A stretch of DNA of 9,600 nucleotides. Origin: Caldithrix sp. RBG_13_44_9 (GTDB lineage Bacteria > Calditrichota > Calditrichia > RBG-13-44-9). This document shows, piece by piece, positions 1 through 6,328 of the stretch (position 1 is its first letter; every line of letters begins with the position of its first letter). Under the pieces are notes generated by a model. That model saw only the letters and a program-made list of their open reading frames with translations, made no database searches and was not told where the DNA came from. The DNA lies in NCBI GenBank assembly GCA_001771055.1, contig MESS01000147.1:7185-16784 (forward strand). The letters run 5' to 3'. The position numbers and the translations under genes are program-made.

Positions 1-3
1 TTA

Positions 4-1596
4 TCAGTGCGAGGATGTCTTTTCCTTTTGTGCTCTCTCCACCACCGGTCGCTGTCCGCGGCTCTGCTTTTTAAAAACAGTCAATATTTGTTCTGCTTCT
101 CGGAATGGCACAGTGATGAAAGAATAGGTATCCAGTACCTGAACATCGTCAATCTTGCGTTGATCAATGCGGGCCTTGGTCTGGATGAGCTCCACCAATT
201 TTCTTGGGGTGAGGTGGTCTTTCTTTCCCATAGCCACAAATAACCGGGTTTTTCCCTGGATGGGGGGATTGGTATCGCGGATTTCATTGTAACTGTCTGG
301 ATCAAGCTGATCCCGGAAGGTATATTTCAGCAAAGCAGCTATAGTCTGTTCGGCACTGGTTTCAGATAAAAGTTCTTTAGCCAGCCGTAAAAATTCGTTT
401 GAAATTTCCTGCTGAGCCAGCTTGTTGAGTTCTTCTTTGATACGAGACTTTTTAGCCCGGATAATGTCCGACACCTGCGGTAATTTTTCTCGTCGGATGT
501 CCGTTCGGGCTGCTCTTTTTATAAATTTCAATTTGAGGTATTCCTGTGGGGTAATAAAGGTAATGGCAGTTCCTTCCCTCCCGGCCCGCCCGGTACGACC
601 AATGCGATGAACATACGCATCCGGATCCTGCGGGATGGTATAATTGATCACGTGAGTAAGATGCTGGATATCAATTCCACGTGCCGCCACGTCAGTAGCA
701 ATCAAAATAGTGATGTTCTTGTTCCGGAACTGGCCAAGGATTTTTTCCCGCTGACCCTGAGTGAGATCCCCATGCAGAGCAGCAGCATCATAACCGCGAT
801 CCAGCAGATGAGCGGCAATATTGGCAACATCTACCTTGGTGCGGCTGAATACCAGCCCATAAAAATCAGATTCGAAGTCAATGATGCGGCATAAGGCTTC
901 AAATTTATCTTTTTCTGCGACCTCGAAATAAATTTGATCGGTTTGAGCCACCGTTACCTGCTCTGGCTGTATGGAAATTTGCTCATAATCCTTCATATAA
1001 TGGCGGGCAATGTTCACAATTTCTTTGGGAATGGTTGCAGAAAAAAGCAACGTCTTGCGCTGAGCATTGGTAAGACTGAGAATTTGCTTGACATCCTCTA
1101 TAAAACCCATGTTGAGCATTTCGTCAGCTTCGTCCAGAATGACGTGGGATACCTTCAGCAGATTCAGAGTTCCCCGCTCCAGATGATCCAAAATACGGCC
1201 GGGAGTGCCAACAACAATGTCTACACCTTTTCTTAACTTTTTCAACTGTAGGACAATAGACTGTCCACCATATACCGGAATGATCTGTAAATGTTTTTTC
1301 CCTTTTAAAGAATTGATTTCCTCTGCCACCTGGATGGCCAGTTCACGGGTGGGAACCAGGATTAACACCTGCACATGTTTGCTGTGTTCATGGATTTTTT
1401 CCAGCAGCGGGATCCCGAAGGCAGCAGTCTTTCCGGTTCCGGTTTGAGCCTGCCCGACAATATCTTGTTCACCCTTAAGAAGCCGCGGTATGATCTGTTC
1501 CTGAATGGGGGTAGGTTCTTCGAAACCTTTCCGGCGGATAGCAGCCAGCATCTCCTCTGATAAACCCATCCCGGCAAATTTTTCCAAACTTTTCAT
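4..1596 (-). CDS. deaD: DEAD-box ATP-dependent RNA helicase, DeaD/CsdA-like
   Basis: This 530-aa protein is an ATP-dependent RNA helicase of the DEAD-box family, which unwinds short RNA duplexes in ribosome assembly, mRNA turnover and cold adaptation in the cytoplasm. All core motifs are visible: Q motif around residues 6-33, Walker A AQTGTGKT (50-57), PTREL (82-86), TPGR (131-134), DEAD (155-158), SAT (186-188), the LVFSRTK strand (248-254), ATDVAARGIDI (300-310) and HRIGRTGR (330-337). Residues about 450-508 look like a DbpA-type RNA-binding domain, joined by a charged helical linker (about 360-440) as in DeaD/CsdA. The tail after 508 is short and basic, so the protein is shorter than E. 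coli CsdA (about 629 aa). The ATG is preceded by TTGGAT about 8 nt upstream, a weak ribosome site. TGA and TAA stops lie in tandem. The gene runs divergently from the 2027 gene. The family is certain; the exact orthologue (DeaD versus CshA) is inferred from the C-terminal domain. Confidence 0.95.
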   Translation of the reverse strand: MKSLEKFAGMGLSEEMLAAIRRKGFEEPTPIQEQIIPRLLKGEQDIVGQAQTGTGKTAAFGIPLLEKIHEHSKHVQVLILVPTRELAIQVAEEINSLKGKKHLQIIPVYGGQSIVLQLKKLRKGVDIVVGTPGRILDHLERGTLNLLKVSHVILDEADEMLNMGFIEDVKQILSLTNAQRKTLLFSATIPKEIVNIARHYMKDYEQISIQPEQVTVAQTDQIYFEVAEKDKFEALCRIIDFESDFYGLVFSRTKVDVANIAAHLLDRGYDAAALHGDLTQGQREKILGQFRNKNITILIATDVAARGIDIQHLTHVINYTIPQDPDAYVHRIGRTGRAGREGTAITFITPQEYLKLKFIKRAARTDIRREKLPQVSDIIRAKKSRIKEELNKLAQQEISNEFLRLAKELLSETSAEQTIAALLKYTFRDQLDPDSYNEIRDTNPPIQGKTRLFVAMGKKDHLTPRKLVELIQTKARIDQRKIDDVQVLDTYSFITVPFREAEQILTVFKKQSRGQRPVVERAQKEKTSSH

Positions 1597-1801
1597 GAAT
1601 ATCCAATCATAATAATAGAAATTATTGAAAAATTTAACAACAACCTGATAAATTAATGCAATTTCCTAAATTTTTACTATCCTTAATAAAATAACCTCGG
1701 CCACAAAGTTTATCAACGGATTAAAATCATTCAGGTTACACAACTATTTTAATAACAGATTTTCTTATTTCATTATGAGATGTATCAGAAAGTTTTTAGT
1801 G

Positions 1802-1825
1802 GGTAAATTGATTTCAGAATTTACC
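1802..1825. repeat. Inverted repeat with perfect 8-bp arms
   Basis: The arms GGTAAATT (1802-1809) and AATTTACC (1818-1825) are perfect complements around an 8-nt spacer. A regulator binding site or an RNA hairpin in the helicase leader are both possible. There is no T-run that would make it a terminator. In AT-rich DNA an 8-bp match can arise by chance. Confidence 0.4.
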
Positions 1826-1905
1826 TGATTAGAAAAATAGTTTATATTTTTTAAGATACTTGAATAGTTCCCGGGTGAGTGTTATTTTTCTGAAGCCTGA
1901 AGTAA

Positions 1906-1921
1906 TGAATATGAATATTCA
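1906..1921. repeat. AT-rich 16-bp near-palindrome
   Basis: TGAATATGAATATTCA has 7-bp arms around a GA centre. It lies about 105 bp before the 2027 start codon, where an operator could sit, but the AT-rich composition makes chance likely. Confidence 0.25.
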
Positions 1922-2026
1922 CTCTTCAACAAATTCTTATTGACCTGATTTAACGGATACCTTGTCACTACCAGAACTGGGTTAATTGAATTCTAACTTA
2001 TTAATTAACTTAAATCGGATATATAT

Positions 2027-2611
2027 ATGCTAATTTCACCTTTTGAAAATTCAGAAAATACCTCATTCAATCTGGCTGAATTCAGGGAGAAAATCAGGCA
2101 GAGCTGGGAAAATTATCGGCCTCAAAAAACCAACTGTCTGTTGATTTCAGATGCACCTCCGGAGGATCTGGAAAATCATTTTTATTTGGCTGAAGCCAAG
2201 GGTCCGGATCCCTTTTTTCTTTCTATCATGGAGATTTTGTATCCTGAACTGAAGGCAGATTATCTGAACCGCCGCCGGCCGCTGAATGTCCGGCAGGAAA
2301 TGCTTAAAAAATTTCAATCCGATGGTTTTTATTTTCTGGAAATGCTGGATATTCCACTGCAATATCATCAGGGTTTCTTATCCAACGCCTTCTCTGATAT
2401 GCTGGCGCGGGTGAAGCAGACTGCAGAAAAGACTGCCGCCGTCATTCTGCTCAAAACTACCACTTTCGGAGCGGTGTATGATAATCTCAAACGGGTAGGT
2501 TACCGCCGAACGGCTCCATTTGCCGTCCCTTTTCCGGATCAGAATCAAACCAAAGAGTTTGAAGATAAATTCCGCCGAGCACTGAAATATTTAAAAGTGC
2601 TGGAAAAGTGA
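2027..2611 (+). CDS. Uncharacterised 194-aa protein with N-terminal APP motif
   Basis: I cannot assign a function. The protein is soluble and has no signal peptide or membrane segment. A strand-like segment CLLISDAPPE (37-46) is followed by HFY (51-53) and a hydrophobic helix with PDPFFLSIMEIL (60-71). A second strand, AAVILLKTT (137-145), leads into a helix and then VPFPDQNQTKEF (167-178). This layout (strand plus acidic/APP motif, FY, later strand, VPFP then a Gln-rich turn and F) recalls a widespread family of uncharacterised bacterial proteins; a link to the uracil-DNA-glycosylase fold is only a guess. The ATG has CGGAT about 8 nt upstream, a weak ribosome site. The gene follows a 415-bp AT-rich tract and lies 165 nt before the Fe-S protein gene on the same strand, so they could share a transcript. 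It is likely a real gene because of its length, its codon usage like its neighbours, and its clean start and stop. Confidence 0.8.
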   Translation: MLISPFENSENTSFNLAEFREKIRQSWENYRPQKTNCLLISDAPPEDLENHFYLAEAKGPDPFFLSIMEILYPELKADYLNRRRPLNVRQEMLKKFQSDGFYFLEMLDIPLQYHQGFLSNAFSDMLARVKQTAEKTAAVILLKTTTFGAVYDNLKRVGYRRTAPFAVPFPDQNQTKEFEDKFRRALKYLKVLEK

Positions 2612-2724
2612 TTACATTTTTACGGCTAACAAAAATCATTGAAGAGCTATTTGCTTTTCCAGCTGCTTATTTCGCCAAAGCAGGACCATGCTTCGGATCT
2701 ATCATGTTTAGTTAAATTGAATTG

Positions 2725-2744
2725 CCCCGACCTTCGGGTCGGGG
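2725..2744. repeat. Perfect 8-bp GC hairpin closed by a C(UUCG)G tetraloop
   Basis: CCCCGACC (2725-2732) pairs perfectly with GGTCGGGG (2737-2744) around TTCG, giving the very stable cUUCGg RNA tetraloop. The stem extends by a G-T and two A-T pairs (2722-2747). On the plus strand it is followed by TAAAAAAG, not a T-run, so it is not a classical intrinsic terminator. It could be a leader hairpin for the Fe-S protein gene, a transcript-end stabiliser for the upstream gene, or one copy of a dispersed palindromic element. It stands out sharply from its AT-rich surroundings. Confidence 0.7.
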
Positions 2745-2776
2745 TAAAAAAGTATTATAAGAAGCGGAAAAAAGTT

Positions 2777-3613
2777 ATGTGTGAGTTCTGCACTCAACAT
2801 GGGGAAGGGAAAAAATGGTATCTCAATGCTCGTAACTATTCCACCGAATTGTTGAACGAATTGCAGCGGCGGAAATTTGTCTCACATTTCTATTACCAGA
2901 GCATTGAAAAAGGTAATAGAAGTCTCTCACTGCTGGAAAGAATATTTAGACATCAGATTTTTATGCCGCGGTTTATGCGGGAACGGCAGCTTGGGCAAAG
3001 CAAAATTCATCATTTCGGTCAGGTGATCCCTCTGGAAGAGATTAAAAAAATACTGGATATCACCACCACCATCGTACGGGTCAATTGCGGCTGCCGCTGG
3101 GCTGCCGAAAAAAAGGAAAGCCGTACCTGTTACGGGCTTAGTATTGGACCGCCCCACTGGTATGATCTGCTGGATATGGATTTTTTTGGATCACCGGATG
3201 TATCGCAGGTAGAATCCCTGACAAAAGAAGAAGCTTTTGCTGCTATGGCAGAAGCTGATTGCCAGGGGATGATGCATAGTCTGTGGACCTTTGAAACACC
3301 ATTCATCGGGGCGATCTGCAACTGTGATAAACGTTACTGCCTGGCCATTCGCTCCTCACTTGGTCAGAAGATGCCGGTGATGTTCCGCGCAGAATATGTA
3401 GCCGATGTTGCTGAAAATTCCTGTAAAGGTTGTAAGGCCTGTGTGGAAAAATGCCAATTCGCTGCGATAAATTACCGTGGTAAAAAGAAACCTGTAACGA
3501 TTGATGCTGCCAAATGCTATGGTTGTGGTGTTTGCCGGGCGTTCTGCCCGGAGGAGGCCATCAGTCTGCTGGAGCGGGAAAAACATCCGGTAGCCGGGCA
3601 GTTCTGGATGTAA
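2777..3613 (+). CDS. Cysteine-rich protein with C-terminal 2[4Fe-4S] ferredoxin domain
   Basis: This 278-aa protein ends in a bacterial-type ferredoxin module with two classic motifs, CKGCKACVEKC (216-226) and CYGCGVCRAFCP (247-258), which should bind two [4Fe-4S] clusters and carry electrons. The first 205 residues are a different domain, rich in conserved-looking cysteines: CEFC (2-5), CGC (104-106), C118, C162 and CNCDKRYC (181-188). These could bind another cluster or metal. There is no signal peptide, so it is cytoplasmic. The reading frame is open back to a TTG at 2639, but that extension runs through the GC hairpin at 2725-2744 and is non-protein-like. ATG 2777, with GCGGAA about 8-13 nt upstream, opens directly on the CEFC motif, so I chose it. 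The redox partner and substrate are unknown, since no oxidoreductase subunit lies next to it. Ferredoxin-domain call high, start moderate, function unknown. Confidence 0.85.
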   Translation: MCEFCTQHGEGKKWYLNARNYSTELLNELQRRKFVSHFYYQSIEKGNRSLSLLERIFRHQIFMPRFMRERQLGQSKIHHFGQVIPLEEIKKILDITTTIVRVNCGCRWAAEKKESRTCYGLSIGPPHWYDLLDMDFFGSPDVSQVESLTKEEAFAAMAEADCQGMMHSLWTFETPFIGAICNCDKRYCLAIRSSLGQKMPVMFRAEYVADVAENSCKGCKACVEKCQFAAINYRGKKKPVTIDAAKCYGCGVCRAFCPEEAISLLEREKHPVAGQFWM

Positions 3614-3732
3614 TAGCACCGGGCAGACCGAAGTGTTATAAGGTTTCAGTTGGAGAAAATTCAAAAACTTTCTGACCAGAATAGAATTCAATTTAACTTT
3701 CCACTAAAAGAATGCTGAATAGCACGCTGATG

Positions 3733-3811
3733 ACACGGATAAAACAGATACTCACGGATAGTTTAGTAAGAGCCCGATAGACCAATCAGTGAAAATCCGT
3801 TCAATCAGTGT
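3733..3811. repeat. Degenerate 27-bp inverted repeat, candidate dispersed element remnant
   Basis: The segment 3733-3759 (ACACGGATAAAACAGATACT...) is, in reverse complement, 20/27 identical to 3785-3811 (ATCAGTGAAAATCCGTTCAA...), with a 25-nt spacer. Each arm contains repeated ATCmGTG-like words. Intergenic junk of this flavour (words such as ATCCGTGAAAATCAGTG) is familiar from several FCB-group genomes, but that is recollection, not a search. It is followed by CCCTTTTT, so a transcribed hairpin could also act as a weak terminator for the Fe-S protein gene. Confidence 0.45.
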
Positions 3812-4026
3812 TCCCTTTTTATGGATGGACAACTTGGACTGTTAAAAGTGGATCTTTTCAATTTGGTAGAAATTTTTGACAGCATTCTTTGCGTCTTCAT
3901 TGAGGTTTTAGGTAGTCAAGAAGTTCCATTAAAATTACCATCGGTTTCAAAATCATAAGCCTCGAATTAAATCATTTATCCACGAAATTTTTTTTCACTT
4001 CACTTAATATTAAGAAATTTTTAAAT

Positions 4027-4046
4027 TACCTACCGAACGGTAGGTA
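4027..4046. promoter_or_regulatory. TetR-family operator, upstream copy (O1)
   Basis: TACCTACCGAACGGTAGGTA is a 20-bp palindrome with perfect 9-bp arms around an AA centre. This size and symmetry are typical of TetR/AcrR dimer sites. The same half-site recurs at 4225-4242 just before the tetR-like gene, which supports a specific operator and not a chance palindrome. Confidence 0.8.
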
Positions 4047-4224
4047 GAGTTTAAAATATTAATACATTGATAGAAAACATATCAGTAACCACAAGGGCAG
4101 GTAGATTACCCATATTAAATATGATAGATTGACATAAAAGAATCTTGATTAAAAAAGGAATCAAATTCCCCAATAAAAAAAATTATCCGCAACTTTTAAA
4201 ATGTGAATTCGCTAAAAAGTTATT

Positions 4225-4242
4225 GTCTACTGAACGGTAGGT
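4225..4242. promoter_or_regulatory. TetR-family operator, promoter-proximal copy (O2)
   Basis: GTCTACTGAACGGTAGGT matches 15 of 18 positions of the core of the upstream operator. The right half-site (GAACGGTAGGT) is identical and the left one is degenerate. It ends about 12 bp before the ribosome site of the repressor gene, so bound repressor would block transcription start or elongation into the operon. The centres of the two operators are about 197 bp apart. Confidence 0.75.
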
Positions 4243-4266
4243 ATGATAAAAAAAGGGAAATTAACA

Positions 4267-4872
4267 ATGTCAGAATTTCACCCGGAACTGACTGATCAAA
4301 ATAATACTAAAGCTAAAATTTTCAAGGCAGCCGCCCGACTCTTCGCCGAGAAAGGTTATAACGGAGTTTCCATGCGTGAAATCTCGGAAACTACCGGCCT
4401 GTCTAAACCGACTATTTACTATTACTTCGGCAATAAAGAAGGAATTTATACTGCCCTGGTCGAAACAGGCTTACACTACCAGCTGGAACTCTTTCAGGAA
4501 ATTATTGACCGCAACATTCCTATAAAAAATAAAATAATCGAGGTAATTAAATTACGATTCCAGCAGGTGCGGGATTATCCGGAATTTGCAAAATTTTTCC
4601 TGATACTTTTCATATCGTTTGAAAGATTACCCTTCCTGGAAAATTTTATTAAGGAGGCTACTACCCGCCGTCAGATGTTCGTAGAACTGATAAAACAAGG
4701 TGTAATGAACGGCGAATTTGGAAGCCGGGCTAATCCCGAAGTCACGGCTGAAATTTTTGTAGGCGCCCTGTTCCACTATATTCTGAAACAACTCAACAGC
4801 AAGGAAAATGTCTTATCAGATCATCTGGCGGAAGATATCGTGGGAATGCTGTTCAGAGGATTAAATGAATGA
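4267..4872 (+). CDS. TetR/AcrR-family transcriptional repressor
   Basis: This 201-aa protein has the size and layout of TetR/AcrR repressors. The N-terminal three-helix DNA-binding domain is clear: KIFKAAARLFAEKGYNG (17-33), then the helix-turn-helix VSMREISETTGLSKPTIYYYF (34-54) followed by GNKEGIY. The remainder is an all-helical ligand-binding and dimerisation domain that is poorly conserved between members. An ATG at 4243 is in frame, but it abuts the operator and has no ribosome site. ATG 4267 has AAAGGGAAA (GGGA at 4255-4258) about 8 nt upstream, so I start there. It is the first gene of the efflux operon and ends 27 bp before the channel gene. Two operator palindromes upstream suggest it represses itself and the pump genes, with release by an exported compound. 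The ligand cannot be read from the sequence. Confidence 0.93.
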   Translation: MSEFHPELTDQNNTKAKIFKAAARLFAEKGYNGVSMREISETTGLSKPTIYYYFGNKEGIYTALVETGLHYQLELFQEIIDRNIPIKNKIIEVIKLRFQQVRDYPEFAKFFLILFISFERLPFLENFIKEATTRRQMFVELIKQGVMNGEFGSRANPEVTAEIFVGALFHYILKQLNSKENVLSDHLAEDIVGMLFRGLNE

Positions 4873-4887
4873 ATTTTGGTTTAGTAT

Positions 4888-4893
4888 GAGGAG
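4888..4893 (+). promoter_or_regulatory. Ribosome binding site deciding the channel gene start
   Basis: GAGGAG directly abuts an ATG at 4894 but lies 6 nt from the in-frame ATG at 4900. Normal spacing therefore favours 4900 as the start of the outer-membrane channel gene, removing two residues. Confidence 0.7.
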
Positions 4894-4899
4894 ATGGAT

Positions 4900-6279
4900 A
4901 TGCTGTATCGTTTGTTAATTGTCTCAATTATATTTTTATTTTGTTCATTCCCTGATATCACACTCGCTCAGGACAAAATGGTTCTGTCACTGGAGAATAG
5001 TGTGGACTATGCCCTGGAGAATAATCCCGAGTTTAAGATCGCGGAAAAAGAAGTTCAGAAATCCCGGGCCGGAGTATGGGAAGCCTATTCGAATATTTTA
5101 CCTCAACTGGACGGTGCAGTGAATTATCAGCATAACTGGAAAATTCAGGAAAGCACTATTCCGAATTTCATTAAAACCATGCTGGGTCCGGCTGCACTTC
5201 CGGGAATGCCGGATTATGTGCAGATTGCTTTTGGATTGGAAAATACCATGATATATGGCGCTAAAGTAAATCAGCCGCTATTTTTAGGAGGAGCGGGATT
5301 TGCCGGAATTCAGGCGGCTTCTGCAGCACGTGACGCTACTGAGCAGGTTTATGAGGCCAAAAAACAAACTCTGATTTACCAGACTGCGGTTGCATTTTTT
5401 AGTTGCCTTTTAACCAAAGAGCTGATTGCTGTTCAGGAAGAGGCCCTGGCAGAAGCGGAAGCCAACCTGGAGTTAGTTATGAAAAAGTATGAGGTTGGTA
5501 TGGCTTCCGGTTTTGATAAGATGCGGGCACAGGTAGATGTAGCCAACAGTCAACCAGTACTCATTGCTGCCAAGAACAATTACCGCCTGGCAATGACCCA
5601 GTTACGCACCATACTGGGACTGGCAAAAGATGCGGAAATCGAGGTGGCAGGAGAATTTGCTTACATTGAAGAAGATCTGAAGGATTTTACCCTGCCAGCA
5701 TTGCAGGAAATGGCTTTACAAAATCGTCCGGAAATGTTAGCCCTGCAACAGCAGAAAATTATCAGTCAGAAACAGGTAGTTATTGCTCGCAGTGAATTTC
5801 TGCCCAAAATTTTCTTCACAACTGATTATTCATTTATGGCAATGAAAAATAGTTTGAATTTTAACCAGGATGACTTTAGCGAAGGATTTTATTCTGCTCT
5901 CAGCCTGCAAATTCCCTTGTTTCATGGATTTCGTTCAATGAAGGGATATGAGAAAGCGAAACTGGATAATAAAATATTTATTGACACGGAAAAGCAGGCC
6001 ATGGATAGAATCAATGCTGAAGTGGAAGTGGCTTATAATAATTTTCTGGAAGGTAAAGAGAAATTTCTCTCTGCCCGGGAAACCGTAGAAATGGCGAAAG
6101 AATCACTTCGTCTGGCCAATCTGATGTATGAAGAAGGAGCGAATACCCAGCTGGATGTGCTGATCTCACAGCTGGCGCTCAATCGGGCACGATTAACCTA
6201 CGCCAGTTCGTTGTATGATTATCAGGTGGCACGTTATCAGTTGCGTAAAGCAGTTGGTAAATTGCATGGTGTAGTATAA
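4900..6279 (+). CDS. TolC-like outer-membrane efflux channel
   Basis: This 459-aa protein is an outer-membrane efflux protein of the TolC/OprM family, which trimerises into a beta-barrel and alpha-helical tunnel as the exit duct of tripartite pumps. A Sec signal peptide covers residues 1-23 (hydrophobic core LLIVSIIFLFCSF, cleavage after TLA). The mature N-terminus shows the typical SLENSVDYALENNPEFKIAEKEV start, with internally repeated halves of about 190-210 residues rich in long helices: QEEALAEAEANLELVMKKYEVG in the first half and ETVEMAKESLRLANLMYEEG in the second. The repeated KYEVG/MYEEG turns mark the equivalent helices. Cys15 is not in a lipobox, so unlike OprM it is probably not a lipoprotein. 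The length is typical. It lies between the repressor and the adaptor genes, with 27 and 49 bp gaps. The start at 4900 rests on ribosome-site spacing. Confidence 0.93.
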   Translation: MLYRLLIVSIIFLFCSFPDITLAQDKMVLSLENSVDYALENNPEFKIAEKEVQKSRAGVWEAYSNILPQLDGAVNYQHNWKIQESTIPNFIKTMLGPAALPGMPDYVQIAFGLENTMIYGAKVNQPLFLGGAGFAGIQAASAARDATEQVYEAKKQTLIYQTAVAFFSCLLTKELIAVQEEALAEAEANLELVMKKYEVGMASGFDKMRAQVDVANSQPVLIAAKNNYRLAMTQLRTILGLAKDAEIEVAGEFAYIEEDLKDFTLPALQEMALQNRPEMLALQQQKIISQKQVVIARSEFLPKIFFTTDYSFMAMKNSLNFNQDDFSEGFYSALSLQIPLFHGFRSMKGYEKAKLDNKIFIDTEKQAMDRINAEVEVAYNNFLEGKEKFLSARETVEMAKESLRLANLMYEEGANTQLDVLISQLALNRARLTYASSLYDYQVARYQLRKAVGKLHGVV

Positions 6280-6328
6280 TTAAAAAACAATACAATATTG
6301 AATGATGTGATTTCAAAGGAGCAGAAAG

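Larger units (their letters stand above)
1597..2026. other. AT-rich divergent intergenic region, no gene seen
   Basis: This 430-bp spacer separates the minus-strand helicase gene from the plus-strand 194-aa gene, so it should carry promoters for both. I see no ORF worth calling and no clear -35/-10 pair. TTGACC at 1940-1945 resembles a -35 box but has no good -10 partner. It contains an inverted repeat at 1802-1825 and a near-perfect palindrome at 1906-1921. Part of it may be a long leader of the helicase mRNA, as is known for cold-inducible deaD genes, but the sequence alone does not show this. Confidence 0.6.
3614..4242. other. 629-bp intergenic region with degenerate repeat and TetR operators
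   Basis: There is no convincing gene here. The left half holds a degenerate inverted repeat (3733-3811) followed by a CCCTTTTT run. The right half is very AT-rich, with palindromes at 4003-4014 (CTTAATATTAAG) and 4111-4123 (CATATTAAATATG), and the two operator copies at 4027-4046 and 4225-4242. TTGACA at 4129-4134 resembles a -35 box, but I see no good -10 at the right distance, so the efflux promoter is not placed. It most likely lies between the operators. Confidence 0.6.

Noticed and set aside
2639..2776. N-terminal extension of the Fe-S protein from TTG 2639
   Set aside because: It runs through the GC hairpin, has no ribosome site, and its translated residues do not look like a domain; ATG 2777 opens on the CEFC motif.
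3821..3958. 45-codon ORF in the intergenic region
   Set aside because: It has no ribosome site, sits beside degenerate repeat sequence and resembles no known small protein.
4100..4110. GGTAGATTACC as a third operator
   Set aside because: Only 4-bp arms and no match to the GAACGGTAGGT half-site, so it is likely chance.
4129..4134. TTGACA as the -35 box of the efflux promoter
   Set aside because: The hexamer matches, but no acceptable -10 sequence is found 16-18 bp downstream.
4243..4266. Upstream ATG of the TetR-like gene
   Set aside because: It abuts the operator and lacks a ribosome site, while ATG 4267 has GGGA at proper spacing.
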